Assembly: GCF_011764565.1 (NCBI RefSeq) | Contig: NZ_AP022871.1 | Coordinates: 7,192,320 to 7,256,319 of the forward strand | Length of the DNA stretch: 64,000 bases | Direction: 5' to 3' | DNA from: Phytohabitans suffuscus | Lineage (GTDB): Bacteria > Actinomycetota > Actinomycetes > Mycobacteriales > Micromonosporaceae | Shown: positions 37,865 to 45,953 of the stretch, one piece after another | Layout: the number at the start of each line of letters is the position of its first letter | How positions within the stretch are numbered: position 1 is the stretch's first letter | Position numbers and translations under genes: made by a program | The notes under the pieces: generated by a model | Database searches by the model: none | What the model was told of the DNA's origin: nothing | Seen by the model: the letters and a program-made list of their open reading frames with translations, nothing else

Positions 37865-38121
37865 TCGATTTCCGGGTCCGTGACCGCGCGCTCCGGACGT
37901 CTGGCCCGGCGGTACCTGTGTGAGGGACTGAGACGGTGGACGCGCCCTCGTCTCAGCCCCCACGCCGCCACCACTACGTCCGGATGGCGGCTGCACTGGC
38001 GACGCCCCACCTGCCGGGCCCGCGGCCCCCGATGAACGACCGGACGGCCACAGATCCCGTGGGTTGCGGACCCCACGGCCGGTGCGAGCAAAAGTTAACC
38101 CGCCGGCAGGAGGCACCGGCA

Positions 38122-38158
38122 GGGTCGAAGTGCCCAGGCGCCGCGGGACCAAGTACCC
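38122..38158. promoter_or_regulatory. Paired DosR-like boxes ahead of the aldolase gene
   Basis: gggtcgaagtgccc (38122-38135) and gggaccaagtaccc (38145-38158) are two 14-bp dyads with centres 23 bases apart. They are the best-conserved pair in the island, 115-150 bases before the aldolase start. The remaining 37865-38272 region holds no gene that I can see. Confidence 0.5.
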
Positions 38159-38272
38159 GCCGCGCGAAGGCAAGCGCCCGGTGTGCGGGCGTCCCGGCGG
38201 TGCGACGGTCGAGGCGAGGCGGTATCCGAGCGCCCGGATGATGTGGCGCCGCCGCCGAGGAGGTGCATCGGA

Positions 38273-39160
38273 ATGTCTCGACAGCCACTGCGCGCGCTCG
38301 GCCTCTCGACCGGGAAGAAGGCCCGCCTGCATCGGATCCTGCACACCTTCGGCCTGGCCAACGGGACGGCGCTGTTCCTGCCGTACGACCAGGGGCTGGA
38401 GCACGGGCCGCGGGACTTCTTCGCCAACCCCGCCGCCGGTGACCCCCGGTACATCGCCAAGCTGGCGGTCGAAGGTGGCTTCAACGGCATCGCGGTCCAG
38501 ATCGGACTGGCGGAGAAGTTCTACTGGGACTTCGCCGGCGAGGTGCCGCTGATCCTCAAGCTCAACGGGAAGACCGAGATCCCGCCGGACGGGTCCGCCC
38601 TGTCACCGCTGAACGCGAGCGTCGAGGAGGCCGTGCGCCTGGGCGCGGACGCCGTCGGCTACACGCTGTACGTCGGCACGCCGGCGCAGACCGAGGACTT
38701 CGCGCAGTACCAGGTGGTGCGCCGGGACGCCGAGCGGTGGGGCATGCCTTTGATCGTGTGGGCGTACCCGCGTGGCTCGGCGATCGCCGACAAGGGCGGA
38801 AAGAACTCGTTCTACGCGGTCGACTACGCGGCCCGGACCGCCAGTGAGCTGGGCGCCGACATGGTGAAGGTGAACTTCCCCAACCCCGCCAAGCGCACCG
38901 GAGTGCCCGCGCCGTATGACGGCGATTACTCCACGCAAGACGCGATCGGTGCGGTGGTCCGTTCGGCCAACCGCAGCATGCTGCTGGTCTCCGGCGGCGA
39001 GAAGGCCGGCGACGAGGCGATGCTGGAGAAGGCCCGGCAGTCCATGGAGGCGGGCGCGACCGGGTTCATCTTCGGCCGCAACGTGTGGCAGCGCGAGCGC
39101 GTCGAGTCGCTGCGCTTCGTCGCCCATCTGCGCGAGATTCTGGCCAAGTACCCGGTTTGA
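38273..39160 (+). CDS. Class I fructose-bisphosphate aldolase, DhnA/FbaB type
   Basis: 295 residues from ATG 38273 (ribosome site gaggaggtg). Family signatures are LFLPYDQGLEHGPRDFF, LNGKTEIPP, the Schiff-base lysine region DMVKVNFPNP (Lys about 198) and SGGEKAGDEAMLEKA. This group is metal-independent and often induced under gluconeogenic or non-growing conditions. Together with the DosR-like boxes upstream, it suggests metabolic adjustment in dormancy. Confidence 0.92.
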   Translation: MSRQPLRALGLSTGKKARLHRILHTFGLANGTALFLPYDQGLEHGPRDFFANPAAGDPRYIAKLAVEGGFNGIAVQIGLAEKFYWDFAGEVPLILKLNGKTEIPPDGSALSPLNASVEEAVRLGADAVGYTLYVGTPAQTEDFAQYQVVRRDAERWGMPLIVWAYPRGSAIADKGGKNSFYAVDYAARTASELGADMVKVNFPNPAKRTGVPAPYDGDYSTQDAIGAVVRSANRSMLLVSGGEKAGDEAMLEKARQSMEAGATGFIFGRNVWQRERVESLRFVAHLREILAKYPV

Positions 39161-39235
39161 GCGGCCAGGGAGGCAAGCTCTGAATGGGCGCAGGGGCCGC
39201 TGGCGGATCCCTGTCGCCCGTGGCGCACCGCGCGA

Positions 39236-39505
39236 GAACGGGCCGGTCGTGGTCGGCGTGGACGGCGGCCGCCGGTCTCACCGAACGCCATCCCGACCTG
39301 CTGGTGGGGCACCGGGTGGCGCGCGGCCGGCCGGCGCGGACGCTGATCGCGCAGCCGCACGGCGCCCAACTGGTGGTCGTCGGCGCGCGGCCAGGGCGGG
39401 TTCGCCGGGCTCCTGCTCGGCTTCGTCAGCCAGGCTGTGCCGCATCACGTCAGCCAGGCTGTGCCGCATCACGCGGAGTGCCCGGTCGCGGTGGTCCGGC
39501 CGTAG
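39236..39505 (+). pseudogene. Universal stress protein remnant with a tandem duplication
   Basis: GPVVVGVDGG starts a Usp domain. Most of the first half is deleted, and LTERHPDLLVGHRVARGRPA, then GAQLVVVGAR and GGFAGLLLGFVSQ follow in two frames to a TAG at 39503. The ATP-binding loop region contains an in-frame 24-bp tandem duplication (VSQAVPHH twice). Non-functional. Confidence 0.65.
39424..39471. repeat. 24-bp tandem duplication
   Basis: cgtcagccaggctgtgccgc followed by atca occurs twice head-to-tail (39424-39447 and 39448-39471) without mismatch, so it is a recent slippage event. Confidence 0.9.
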
Positions 39506-39514
39506 CCGGCGTGC

Positions 39515-39979
39515 TCATCCGGCGGGGTAGGTCGGGTCGTCGATCGTCACCGCGAGAAACAGGTCGGCGTCCTCCAGCGGTATGTGCGGGAACCGGTCGG
39601 CGTGGATGCGCCGAGCTTCTCGCCACCCCGGCCGTCCCAGTGCGAGCAGGCGACCGCAGCCGCGGTACCAGCGGCGGAGCAGCAGCACCTGGACCTGCTG
39701 CGGGCGCTCGAACGCGAGCCACCACCGCCCGGTGTCGGCGGTGGTGATCAGTGTGACAAGTTCGTTGCCGGCGTGCGCGTACTGCAGCGGCACACGGATC
39801 CGGCGCCCGGTGGCGGGGTCGGTAACACGCAGCTCGCACACGTAACTGTCGATCAGCCCGTGGAGTACGGGCGTGCGCAAAAGCGGGTGGATGAGCGCCG
39901 CGAGGCGGCGAGGTCTCCTTACCCGAGGCCGGGTAGTGATGGGCACCGCTGGCGCGGCCTCCCAGATGGGCATGGACAT
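39515..39979 (-). CDS. Nitroreductase-like split-barrel protein (DUF385/Ddn-like)
   Basis: 154 residues from ATG 39979 (ribosome site aaggaggt). The core YVCELRVTDPATGRRIRVPL, then HAGNELVTLITTADTGRWWL and VQVLLLRRWYRG follows the strand order of F420-dependent nitroreductase-family (Ddn-like) split barrels, in which cofactor contacts lie in the segment around residues 60-90. The assignment is by pattern only. Such proteins are common in the DosR regulon of mycobacteria, which fits the neighbours. Confidence 0.5.
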   Translation of the reverse strand: MSMPIWEAAPAVPITTRPRVRRPRRLAALIHPLLRTPVLHGLIDSYVCELRVTDPATGRRIRVPLQYAHAGNELVTLITTADTGRWWLAFERPQQVQVLLLRRWYRGCGRLLALGRPGWREARRIHADRFPHIPLEDADLFLAVTIDDPTYPAG

Positions 39980-40079
39980 CGTGCTGACCTCCTTGTCAGT
40001 CTCCGTGTTACACGCTTGTCCGCCCCGGCGTGCCGTGCCAGACCGGTCGGCCCGACTCACCGCGTATTCGGGCCCGCGC

Positions 40080-40895
40080 TCAGGTGCTCGTCTGGCGCAC
40101 GACACCGACCGGGCAGGGCGCGTGGTCGAGCAGGCCGCGGGCTGTGTGGCCGAGCAACTGGGGCGTGGTCGTTCCGTGCCGGTTGGCGCCGACCACCGCG
40201 AGCGCCGCGTCGGCGCAGGCTTGCAGCAGCGTGCGTGCCGGGTTCACGTCGTAGAGCGCCATCCGCCGTACCGGCACCGTCGGGTACTTGTCCGTCCAGC
40301 CGGCCAGTAGTTCGGCGAGCAGGCGGTCGGCGGCCGTGCGCGCCTGGCCGAGGTCGTAGGCGAACGGGTTGATGTCGCTGAGGGCGGTGCCGGGGATGCC
40401 CGACCAGACGTGGACGGCGACAAGCGGCACGCCGCGCAGAGCGGCCTCCTCGAACGCGAACCCGACCGCCGGCTCGTCGTGCGGAGAGATCTCGACGCCC
40501 AGCAGCACCGGTCCGTCCGGGTTCTGGCTCCTCGCCGGCGGCACCACCACGGCAGGGCAGAACGTGTGGGCCGCCACCTGGTAATGGCGGCCGTTGACCT
40601 CGTCCCGGCCGGCGACCACCAGAGCGGCCCGGCGGGACTCGTCCAGCAACTCGTCGGTAAGGTCGCCGTCGATCACGCGTGCCGACACGGCGAGGTCGGG
40701 CCAGCGGTCACGCAGCCGCCGGACGATCGCCGCCGGGTATGGGCGCAGGCCGCCGGACAGCCCACCGGCGGCGCTGATCAGCCGCAGCGGGCGGTGTCGC
40801 AGGCGCGCCTCGCGGGCGGCGACGCTGGCCGTCTCGAAGCAGGGGACAGAGCTGTCCACGATGGCGACGACCCGTTGCTCCAGGTTGTCTCGCAT
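40080..40895 (-). CDS. Universal stress protein, two Usp domains
   Basis: 271 residues from ATG 40895 (ribosome site gaggaggt). The second domain has PVLLGVEISPHDEPAVGFAF, then VVGANRHGTTTPQLLGHTA, an ATP-loop-like G-2x-(H)G-9x-G arrangement, and DHAPCPVGVV at the end. The first domain keeps the fold but lacks a clean ATP motif. Long antisense-free extension upstream is not needed; the ribosome site fixes the start. Confidence 0.88.
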   Translation of the reverse strand: MRDNLEQRVVAIVDSSVPCFETASVAAREARLRHRPLRLISAAGGLSGGLRPYPAAIVRRLRDRWPDLAVSARVIDGDLTDELLDESRRAALVVAGRDEVNGRHYQVAAHTFCPAVVVPPARSQNPDGPVLLGVEISPHDEPAVGFAFEEAALRGVPLVAVHVWSGIPGTALSDINPFAYDLGQARTAADRLLAELLAGWTDKYPTVPVRRMALYDVNPARTLLQACADAALAVVGANRHGTTTPQLLGHTARGLLDHAPCPVGVVRQTST

Positions 40896-41239
40896 GACCC
40901 ACCTCCTCACCCGTAGCGTGCGTGGCCGCGCCCGCGGCAGGCAGGGGCGGTTGACCCGTGTCGCCGGCCGTTTCGCCCGCCCGCCGCGCGGACCAACCCC
41001 GGCCTGTCCGCGCGCCGTCCCGGGCGGACGTCCCCGGGCCGGGGTCCTTGGCCCCTGGGCGGCCGGACCGGGGCCAGGCGCTGGCGACGCTCGACGTGTA
41101 CCAACGAGCTGCCCCGTCCGGCGTGGATCCGTTCCAGCATCGCCCTCTGCTCGCAGGTCCATCGTGGTCAGCTGGGCGTGTGTCGCGGGCCTTGACTGTT
41201 CCGGTGCCGGTGGTCCTGGCCCGGGTGAGCGTGACCCCA
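40896..41239. other. Promoter region with a DosR-like dyad
   Basis: I see no gene. gggtccttggcccc at 41042-41055 is a DosR-like dyad 147 bases upstream of the minus-strand Usp start. Confidence 0.4.
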
Positions 41240-41376
41240 TGGTCAGCGTGGAGCAGTTGGCGGTCCTGGTGCCCGCGCCGGTCGAGCTGCCCGGCCTCGG
41301 GCACAACGCGCACGTCGAGGACCCGGCGCTGACCGCGAGCCTGGTCAGCGGGCTACGTAACCGCCGTCCACGCTGA
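41240..41376 (+). pseudogene. Alpha/beta-hydrolase C-terminal scrap
   Basis: LPAPVELPGLGHNAHVEDPA-like sequence (read as VPAPVELPGLGHNAHVEDPA) is the last catalytic-His region of alpha/beta hydrolases. Nothing of the nucleophile domain remains. It overlaps the 3' end of the convergent SDR gene. Confidence 0.45.
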
Positions 41377-42076
41377 GGATCGTTCCGGTTATACCGCCGG
41401 ACTCGGGTGACGCCAGGAAGACGACCGCGCGGGCGACCTCGTCGGGCGTCGACATGCGGCCGATGGGATGGTTGCCCAGGGTGACGGCCAGGCTGGCCGC
41501 CGGGTCGGGATCGGCGGCGCGCGCCTCGGCCATGAACTCGGTGTCGACCGCGCCCGGCGCGACCGCGTTGACCCGCACGCCGCGCCTCGCGTACTCGATC
41601 GCGAGCTGGCGGGTGAGCTGGACGATCGCGCCTTTCGTCATCGCGTACACACTCTGGTTGGCGATGCCGACCAGGCCGGAGATGGAGGCGACGTTGACGA
41701 CGCAGCCGCCGGTCTCGGTCAGGTGCGGGAGCGCCGCCCGGGTGATCCGGAACGCCGGCCGGACGTTGACCGCGAACAGCGCGTCGAAGTCCTCGTCGCT
41801 GGTCTCGAGGATCGGCCGGCGCAGGAAGCGGGCGGCGTTGTTGACCAGCAGGTCGAGCCGGCCGAACTCCGCCACCGCGCGGCCGACCGCGGCTCCCGGC
41901 GTGCCGTCGGCCGCCACGTCCGCGGTCAGCGGCAGGACCCGCCCCTCGTCGGCGAGGTCGGCCACCGTGGGGGAGATGTCGACCGCGACGACCCGGTAGC
42001 CCGCGGTCACGAGCCGCGTCACCACGTCGCGACCGATGCCGCGGGCGGCGCCCGTGACGACGGCGGTCAGCTCCAT
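41345..42076 (-). CDS. Short-chain dehydrogenase/reductase
   Basis: 243 residues from ATG 42076 (ribosome site agggggt). Classical SDR: TGAARGIG cofactor loop, LVNNAA, catalytic Ser in NVASISGLVG, YAMTK catalytic Tyr/Lys, and a conserved C-terminus ILSVDGGYVAR. It is divergent from the IclR regulator across a shared promoter region, so it is probably part of the catabolic island. A broken near-copy of its 3' end lies at 12500-12717. Confidence 0.9.
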   Translation of the reverse strand: MELTAVVTGAARGIGRDVVTRLVTAGYRVVAVDISPTVADLADEGRVLPLTADVAADGTPGAAVGRAVAEFGRLDLLVNNAARFLRRPILETSDEDFDALFAVNVRPAFRITRAALPHLTETGGCVVNVASISGLVGIANQSVYAMTKGAIVQLTRQLAIEYARRGVRVNAVAPGAVDTEFMAEARAADPDPAASLAVTLGNHPIGRMSTPDEVARAVVFLASPESGGITGTILSVDGGYVAR

Positions 42077-42114
42077 GCACGTACCCCCTGATGTTGTCCT
42101 GCTTTGCGGGGTGA

Positions 42115-42135
42115 CCATCCTGGTATGCAGGATGG
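42115..42135. promoter_or_regulatory. Palindrome in the SDR/iclR divergent promoter
   Basis: ccatcct-ggtatgc-aggatgg is a 7+7 bp perfect dyad 39 bases upstream of the SDR start, a candidate operator for the IclR-family regulator. Confidence 0.45.
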
Positions 42136-42228
42136 CGTGAGGCTAGGCGCCTTCCAGCAGGGCAGTCAAGGGCTCCGTGGCACGAGATCTAACTTCCGGG
42201 AAATCCGGCGGCAATATTCGTCGAGGTC

Positions 42229-42258
42229 TTGACACGGCTCGGTCGCGATCACTTACCT
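42229..42258 (+). promoter_or_regulatory. Predicted promoter of the iclR gene
   Basis: ttgaca (42229-42234), 18 bases, then ttacct (42253-42258): a good -35 with a moderate -10, placing transcription start near 42265, some 65 bases ahead of the IclR start. Confidence 0.45.
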
Positions 42259-42287
42259 TTGCCGGTACCGGATAGCTGGATGGTCGC

Positions 42288-42300
42288 CCCGCAATGCGGG
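42288..42300. promoter_or_regulatory. CCCGCAATGCGGG palindrome ahead of iclR
   Basis: A perfect 6+6 bp palindrome with a single central base, 31 bases before the IclR start and downstream of the predicted promoter. The same palindrome with T at the centre occurs at 55127-55139 between the GntR and DUF6282 genes, so a common regulator is likely. Confidence 0.55.
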
Positions 42301-42331
42301 ACGGCGCTCGAGGTGGAAAGGGAGGGCACTC

Positions 42332-43117
42332 ATGGCCGACGCGCCCCGGGGGCCGCGTGCCCCCGCTGACGGGCTGGAGATCGCCAGCGGGGACATCCAG
42401 GTGGTGGCGCGCGTGGTCCAGCTGCTCCGGCTGCTGGCCGCCAACGAGACGATCGACCTGGTGTCGGCCGCCGAGGAGCTCGGTGTCGGTAAGTCCACCG
42501 CCCATCGCTATCTGGCGTCCATGGAAAACCACAGCTTGCTGCAACGTCGTGACCGAAATCGGTACGAGTTCGGCGTCCTCCTCGCCGAGCTGGGCACGAT
42601 GGCGCTCTCCCGGCTCGGCGTCACCGACCTCGCCGGCCCGGTCATGGAGGAGATCAGTGTGCGGGTCCGCCACACGGTGGTGCTCAGCGTGTGGAACGGG
42701 CACGAACCGGTCGTGGCGCGGGTCCACGAGGACAGCAGCCGTACGGCGCACGTCTCGATCGCGGTCGGCAGCCGGCTCCGCCCCAACACGGCCCAGGCGG
42801 TGATCTTCTGGGCCTTCCGGGGCGAGTCGTTCTACCGGTTCCGTGCGGGGGCGATACCCGGAAACGCGACGGAAGAAGAGTTGGCGGAGGTGCGGCGGTC
42901 CGGGATCGCGGTCCGGTCGAGCCTCAACGAAGGAGTCAGCGCGGTAGCGACGCCGGTCCGGGACCCGGCCGGCCGGGTCGTGGCGACGCTGGCGGTTGTC
43001 GGCATTTCTCAGTTCGTGCCCCAGGAGCCGGACAGCGCGGTGGCGCGGGCCCTGCTGGCGGGCGCGGAAACGATCAGTCGGCGGTTGAGCAACCCGCACG
43101 ACAGCGGAGCGGATTGA
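42332..43117 (+). CDS. IclR-family transcriptional regulator
   Basis: 261 residues. An N-terminal winged HTH (VVQLLRLLAANETIDLVSAA, then VGKSTAHRYLASMENHSLLQ) is followed by the IclR effector-binding domain with NEGVSAVATPVRDPAGRVVA. The family usually senses aromatic or keto-acid metabolites and regulates adjacent catabolic or transport genes. It is followed by the ABC importer and is the logical controller of the import operon. Confidence 0.92.
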   Translation: MADAPRGPRAPADGLEIASGDIQVVARVVQLLRLLAANETIDLVSAAEELGVGKSTAHRYLASMENHSLLQRRDRNRYEFGVLLAELGTMALSRLGVTDLAGPVMEEISVRVRHTVVLSVWNGHEPVVARVHEDSSRTAHVSIAVGSRLRPNTAQAVIFWAFRGESFYRFRAGAIPGNATEEELAEVRRSGIAVRSSLNEGVSAVATPVRDPAGRVVATLAVVGISQFVPQEPDSAVARALLAGAETISRRLSNPHDSGAD

Positions 43118-43182
43118 CACCTGTCTGAGTTATCCGTGAGCGGGGACGGCGCGACGGTCCCCGATCGAGAAAAGGCTATTGA

Positions 43183-44235
43183 ATGAAGACCTTTCGTTTC
43201 CTCACCCTGGTTGCGGTGAGTTCCCTTTTGTTGACGGCCTGTGGTGCGGGCGGTGACACCGGCGGCCCCACGGGCGAGGAGAAACTGACCTGGGCGAGCA
43301 CCGGCGGGCAGTTTCAGGAAGACGAGAAGAAGGCACTGCAGGAGCCGTTCACGACGAAGACCGGCACCGAGTTCGTCAACATCAGCCCGGCCGAGATCGC
43401 ACAGGTCCGGACGATGGTGAAGGCCGGCAAGACGATCTGGGACCTGGCGAACATGAGCTGGATCTACGCCGGCGCGTACTGCGGTGAGCTCTTCGAGAAG
43501 CTGGACGACCCGGCGCTCGACCGGGCGAAGTTCCCGCCGGGCACGACGGGGGACTGCTTCGTCCCCACATACCGGTACGCGAACATCTTCAGCTACAACG
43601 CCGACCTGTACCCGAACGAGAAGCCGACGAGGATCGAGGACTTCTTCGACGTCAAGCGCTTCCCGGGCAAGCGGATCGTCTACGACTACCCGAAGGCGGG
43701 CCTGCTCGAGTCCGCGCTGGTGGCCGACGGCGTGCCGCCGGAGAAGGTCTACCCGCTCGACCTGGAGCGGGCGCTCAAGAAGATCGACACGATCAAGAGC
43801 TCGCTGGTCTTCGCGCCGAGCTACGGCGCCATCCAGCAGATGCTCGTGGACAAGCAGGCCAGCATGGTGCTCACCGTGACAGCCCGGTCGATCGTCTCGT
43901 CGCAGAGCGGCGCCAACCTGGTGCCGGTCTGGGACTTCAACACCACCGACATCGGCGCGCTGGTTATCCCGAAGGGCACGCCGCACAAGCAGCTCGCCCA
44001 GCAGATGCTCGCGTTCGTCACCGAGCCGGCGCAGGCCACGGCGTACGCCAAGCTGACCGGCACCGCCCCGGCGCGCAGTGAGGTCGACATCGCGTCGATC
44101 CCGTACACGGAGAAGCAGAAGGAGTTCAACGCCTTCCTGCCCGACCGCGGCCGGCTGATCGAGCAGGACAAGCAGTGGTGGATCGAGAACACTGACGCGG
44201 TCACCAAGCGCTGGACCGCTTGGAAGGTTGGCTGA
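43183..44235 (+). CDS. ABC transporter substrate-binding lipoprotein (PotD-like)
   Basis: 350 residues. A signal peptide with lipobox LLTAC (Cys about 20) precedes a type II periplasmic-binding fold of the spermidine/putrescine/Fe-type group (KLTWASTGGQFQEDEKKALQ near the N-terminus; YRYANIFSYNADLYP; WDFNTTDIGALVIPKGTPHK). It has more Trp/Tyr in the cleft region than polyamine binders. In clusters like this the ligand is often an organic acid rather than a polyamine; that is inference. It is the first gene of the importer operon. Confidence 0.9.
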   Translation: MKTFRFLTLVAVSSLLLTACGAGGDTGGPTGEEKLTWASTGGQFQEDEKKALQEPFTTKTGTEFVNISPAEIAQVRTMVKAGKTIWDLANMSWIYAGAYCGELFEKLDDPALDRAKFPPGTTGDCFVPTYRYANIFSYNADLYPNEKPTRIEDFFDVKRFPGKRIVYDYPKAGLLESALVADGVPPEKVYPLDLERALKKIDTIKSSLVFAPSYGAIQQMLVDKQASMVLTVTARSIVSSQSGANLVPVWDFNTTDIGALVIPKGTPHKQLAQQMLAFVTEPAQATAYAKLTGTAPARSEVDIASIPYTEKQKEFNAFLPDRGRLIEQDKQWWIENTDAVTKRWTAWKVG

Positions 44236-44240
44236 CGACA

Positions 44241-45953
44241 ATGGCCGCGCCAACAGCCACGGTGGAGGCGCCCCCCACGGGGCGCCTCGCGCCGGCCCGC
44301 GCCGGCAGGGGACGGGCGGCCGGCTGGCTGCTCCTCCTGCCGGCGCTGGTCGCCCTGGCTGTCCTCTTCCTCCTCCCGCTCTCGAACGTGGTGATCGACA
44401 GCTTCACCGAGCCGAAGGCGGGCCTCGACAACTACGCGTCGCTGTTCACCGACGGCTACACGCTCCGGGTACTGGGGCGGACGCTGCTGGTCGCGCTCGT
44501 CGTCTCGGTGCTGGGGGCGCTGCTCGCGTACCCGTACGCCTACGCGATGACGCTCGTCGGCCCCACGATGCGGGCCGTCCTGGTGACCATCGTGCTCGTT
44601 CCATTTTGGACCAGCATGCTGGCGCGCAACTTCGCCTGGATCCTCCTGATGCAGGACGGCGGCGTGATCCAGTGGCTGCTCCAGCCGTTCGGCCACCTGA
44701 CCCTGCTCGGGTCGACGCTGGCCGTCGGGATCTCGATGACCCAGGTGCTCCTGCCGTTCCTGGTGCTCCCGATGTACAGCGCGATGGAGCAGATCGACCG
44801 GCGGCTGATGGCGGCGGGGCAGAGCCTCGGGGCGACCCGGGCGCGCTCCTTCCGGAAGATCTACCTGCCGCTCTCGATGCCGGGTGTGGTCGCCGGCCTG
44901 TCGCTGGTCTTCGTGCTGGCGCTGGGCTTCTACGTCACACCGGCCCTGCTCGGGTCCACCCGGAACGCGATGATCGCGCAGGTCATCAACGTACGCACCA
45001 AGGAGCTGCTCGACTTCGGCGGCGCCGGTGCGATGGGCGTCCTCCTCCTCGCGGTCACGCTGCTGGTGCTCGGCCTCAGCCGGCGCCTGGCGGGCCAGCA
45101 GGGCACCGCCGTCGCGGCGGCCGGCGCTCCGGCGGCGCGAAACCGGGACCGCGGCAACCAGCCGAGCGAGGTGCGACCCTGGCTCAAGGTGTACACGGTG
45201 GTCGTCGCGATCCTCCTGGTGGCGCCGACACTCGTGGTCGTCCCGATGAGCTTCTCGTCGGGGCGGACGTTCCAGTTTCCGCCCAAGGGCTGGTCCCTCC
45301 AGTGGTACGAGCGGCTCTTCACCTCTCCGGAGTGGACGGCCGCCATCTTCAACTCGGTGCAGGTGGGCCTCTTCACCGCCGTCTTCGCGACGGTGCTCGG
45401 CACCACCGCGGCGATGGGGCTGGCCCGGCTGGCACCGCGCTGGCGTGGCCCGCTCAACGGCTTCCTGCTCTCGCCGCTCATCGTGCCGCACATCCTCGTC
45501 GCGCTGGTGGTCTTCGCGGCGTTCCTCCAAGTTGGACTCAACGGGACGCTGTTCGGCATCATCCTGGCCCACACCGCGATGGCCATCCCGTTCGTGGTGA
45601 TCGCGGTGACCGCGCGGCTACAGGGGATGGACGCGCGGCTGACCGGCGTGGCGGCGAGCCTCGGCGCGACCCCGTTCTCGACGTTCCGCCGGGTGACGCT
45701 GCCGCTGCTGCTGCCCGGCATCCTGTCCGGCGCCGTGCTGGCGTTCGTGACCTCACTGGACGAAGTGGTGATCGCCCTGTTCCTGCAGGCGCCGGGCGCG
45801 ATCACGCTCCCGGTCCAGATGTTCAACAGCGTGACCGTACAGATCGACCCGACGATCTCCGCCGCCTCGAGCCTGATGGTCGTGCTGGTGAGCGTCCCCA
45901 TCCTGCTCGCTCAAGTCGCCGGCGCGCGGCGCGGAAAGAGAGGTAACCGGTGA
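44241..45953 (+). CDS. ABC transporter permease, natural fusion of both membrane subunits
   Basis: 570 residues with two complete six-helix permease halves. Each carries an EAA loop contacting the ATPase: MAAGQSLGATRARSFRKIYL (first half) and GVAASLGATPFSTFRRVTLP (second half). In Pot-type importers these are usually two proteins (PotB, PotC). Here they are joined through a linker (about 285-310) rich in Arg/Asn. ATG 44241 lies five bases after the lipoprotein stop. It overlaps the ATPase gene (GTGA). Confidence 0.9.
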   Translation: MAAPTATVEAPPTGRLAPARAGRGRAAGWLLLLPALVALAVLFLLPLSNVVIDSFTEPKAGLDNYASLFTDGYTLRVLGRTLLVALVVSVLGALLAYPYAYAMTLVGPTMRAVLVTIVLVPFWTSMLARNFAWILLMQDGGVIQWLLQPFGHLTLLGSTLAVGISMTQVLLPFLVLPMYSAMEQIDRRLMAAGQSLGATRARSFRKIYLPLSMPGVVAGLSLVFVLALGFYVTPALLGSTRNAMIAQVINVRTKELLDFGGAGAMGVLLLAVTLLVLGLSRRLAGQQGTAVAAAGAPAARNRDRGNQPSEVRPWLKVYTVVVAILLVAPTLVVVPMSFSSGRTFQFPPKGWSLQWYERLFTSPEWTAAIFNSVQVGLFTAVFATVLGTTAAMGLARLAPRWRGPLNGFLLSPLIVPHILVALVVFAAFLQVGLNGTLFGIILAHTAMAIPFVVIAVTARLQGMDARLTGVAASLGATPFSTFRRVTLPLLLPGILSGAVLAFVTSLDEVVIALFLQAPGAITLPVQMFNSVTVQIDPTISAASSLMVVLVSVPILLAQVAGARRGKRGNR

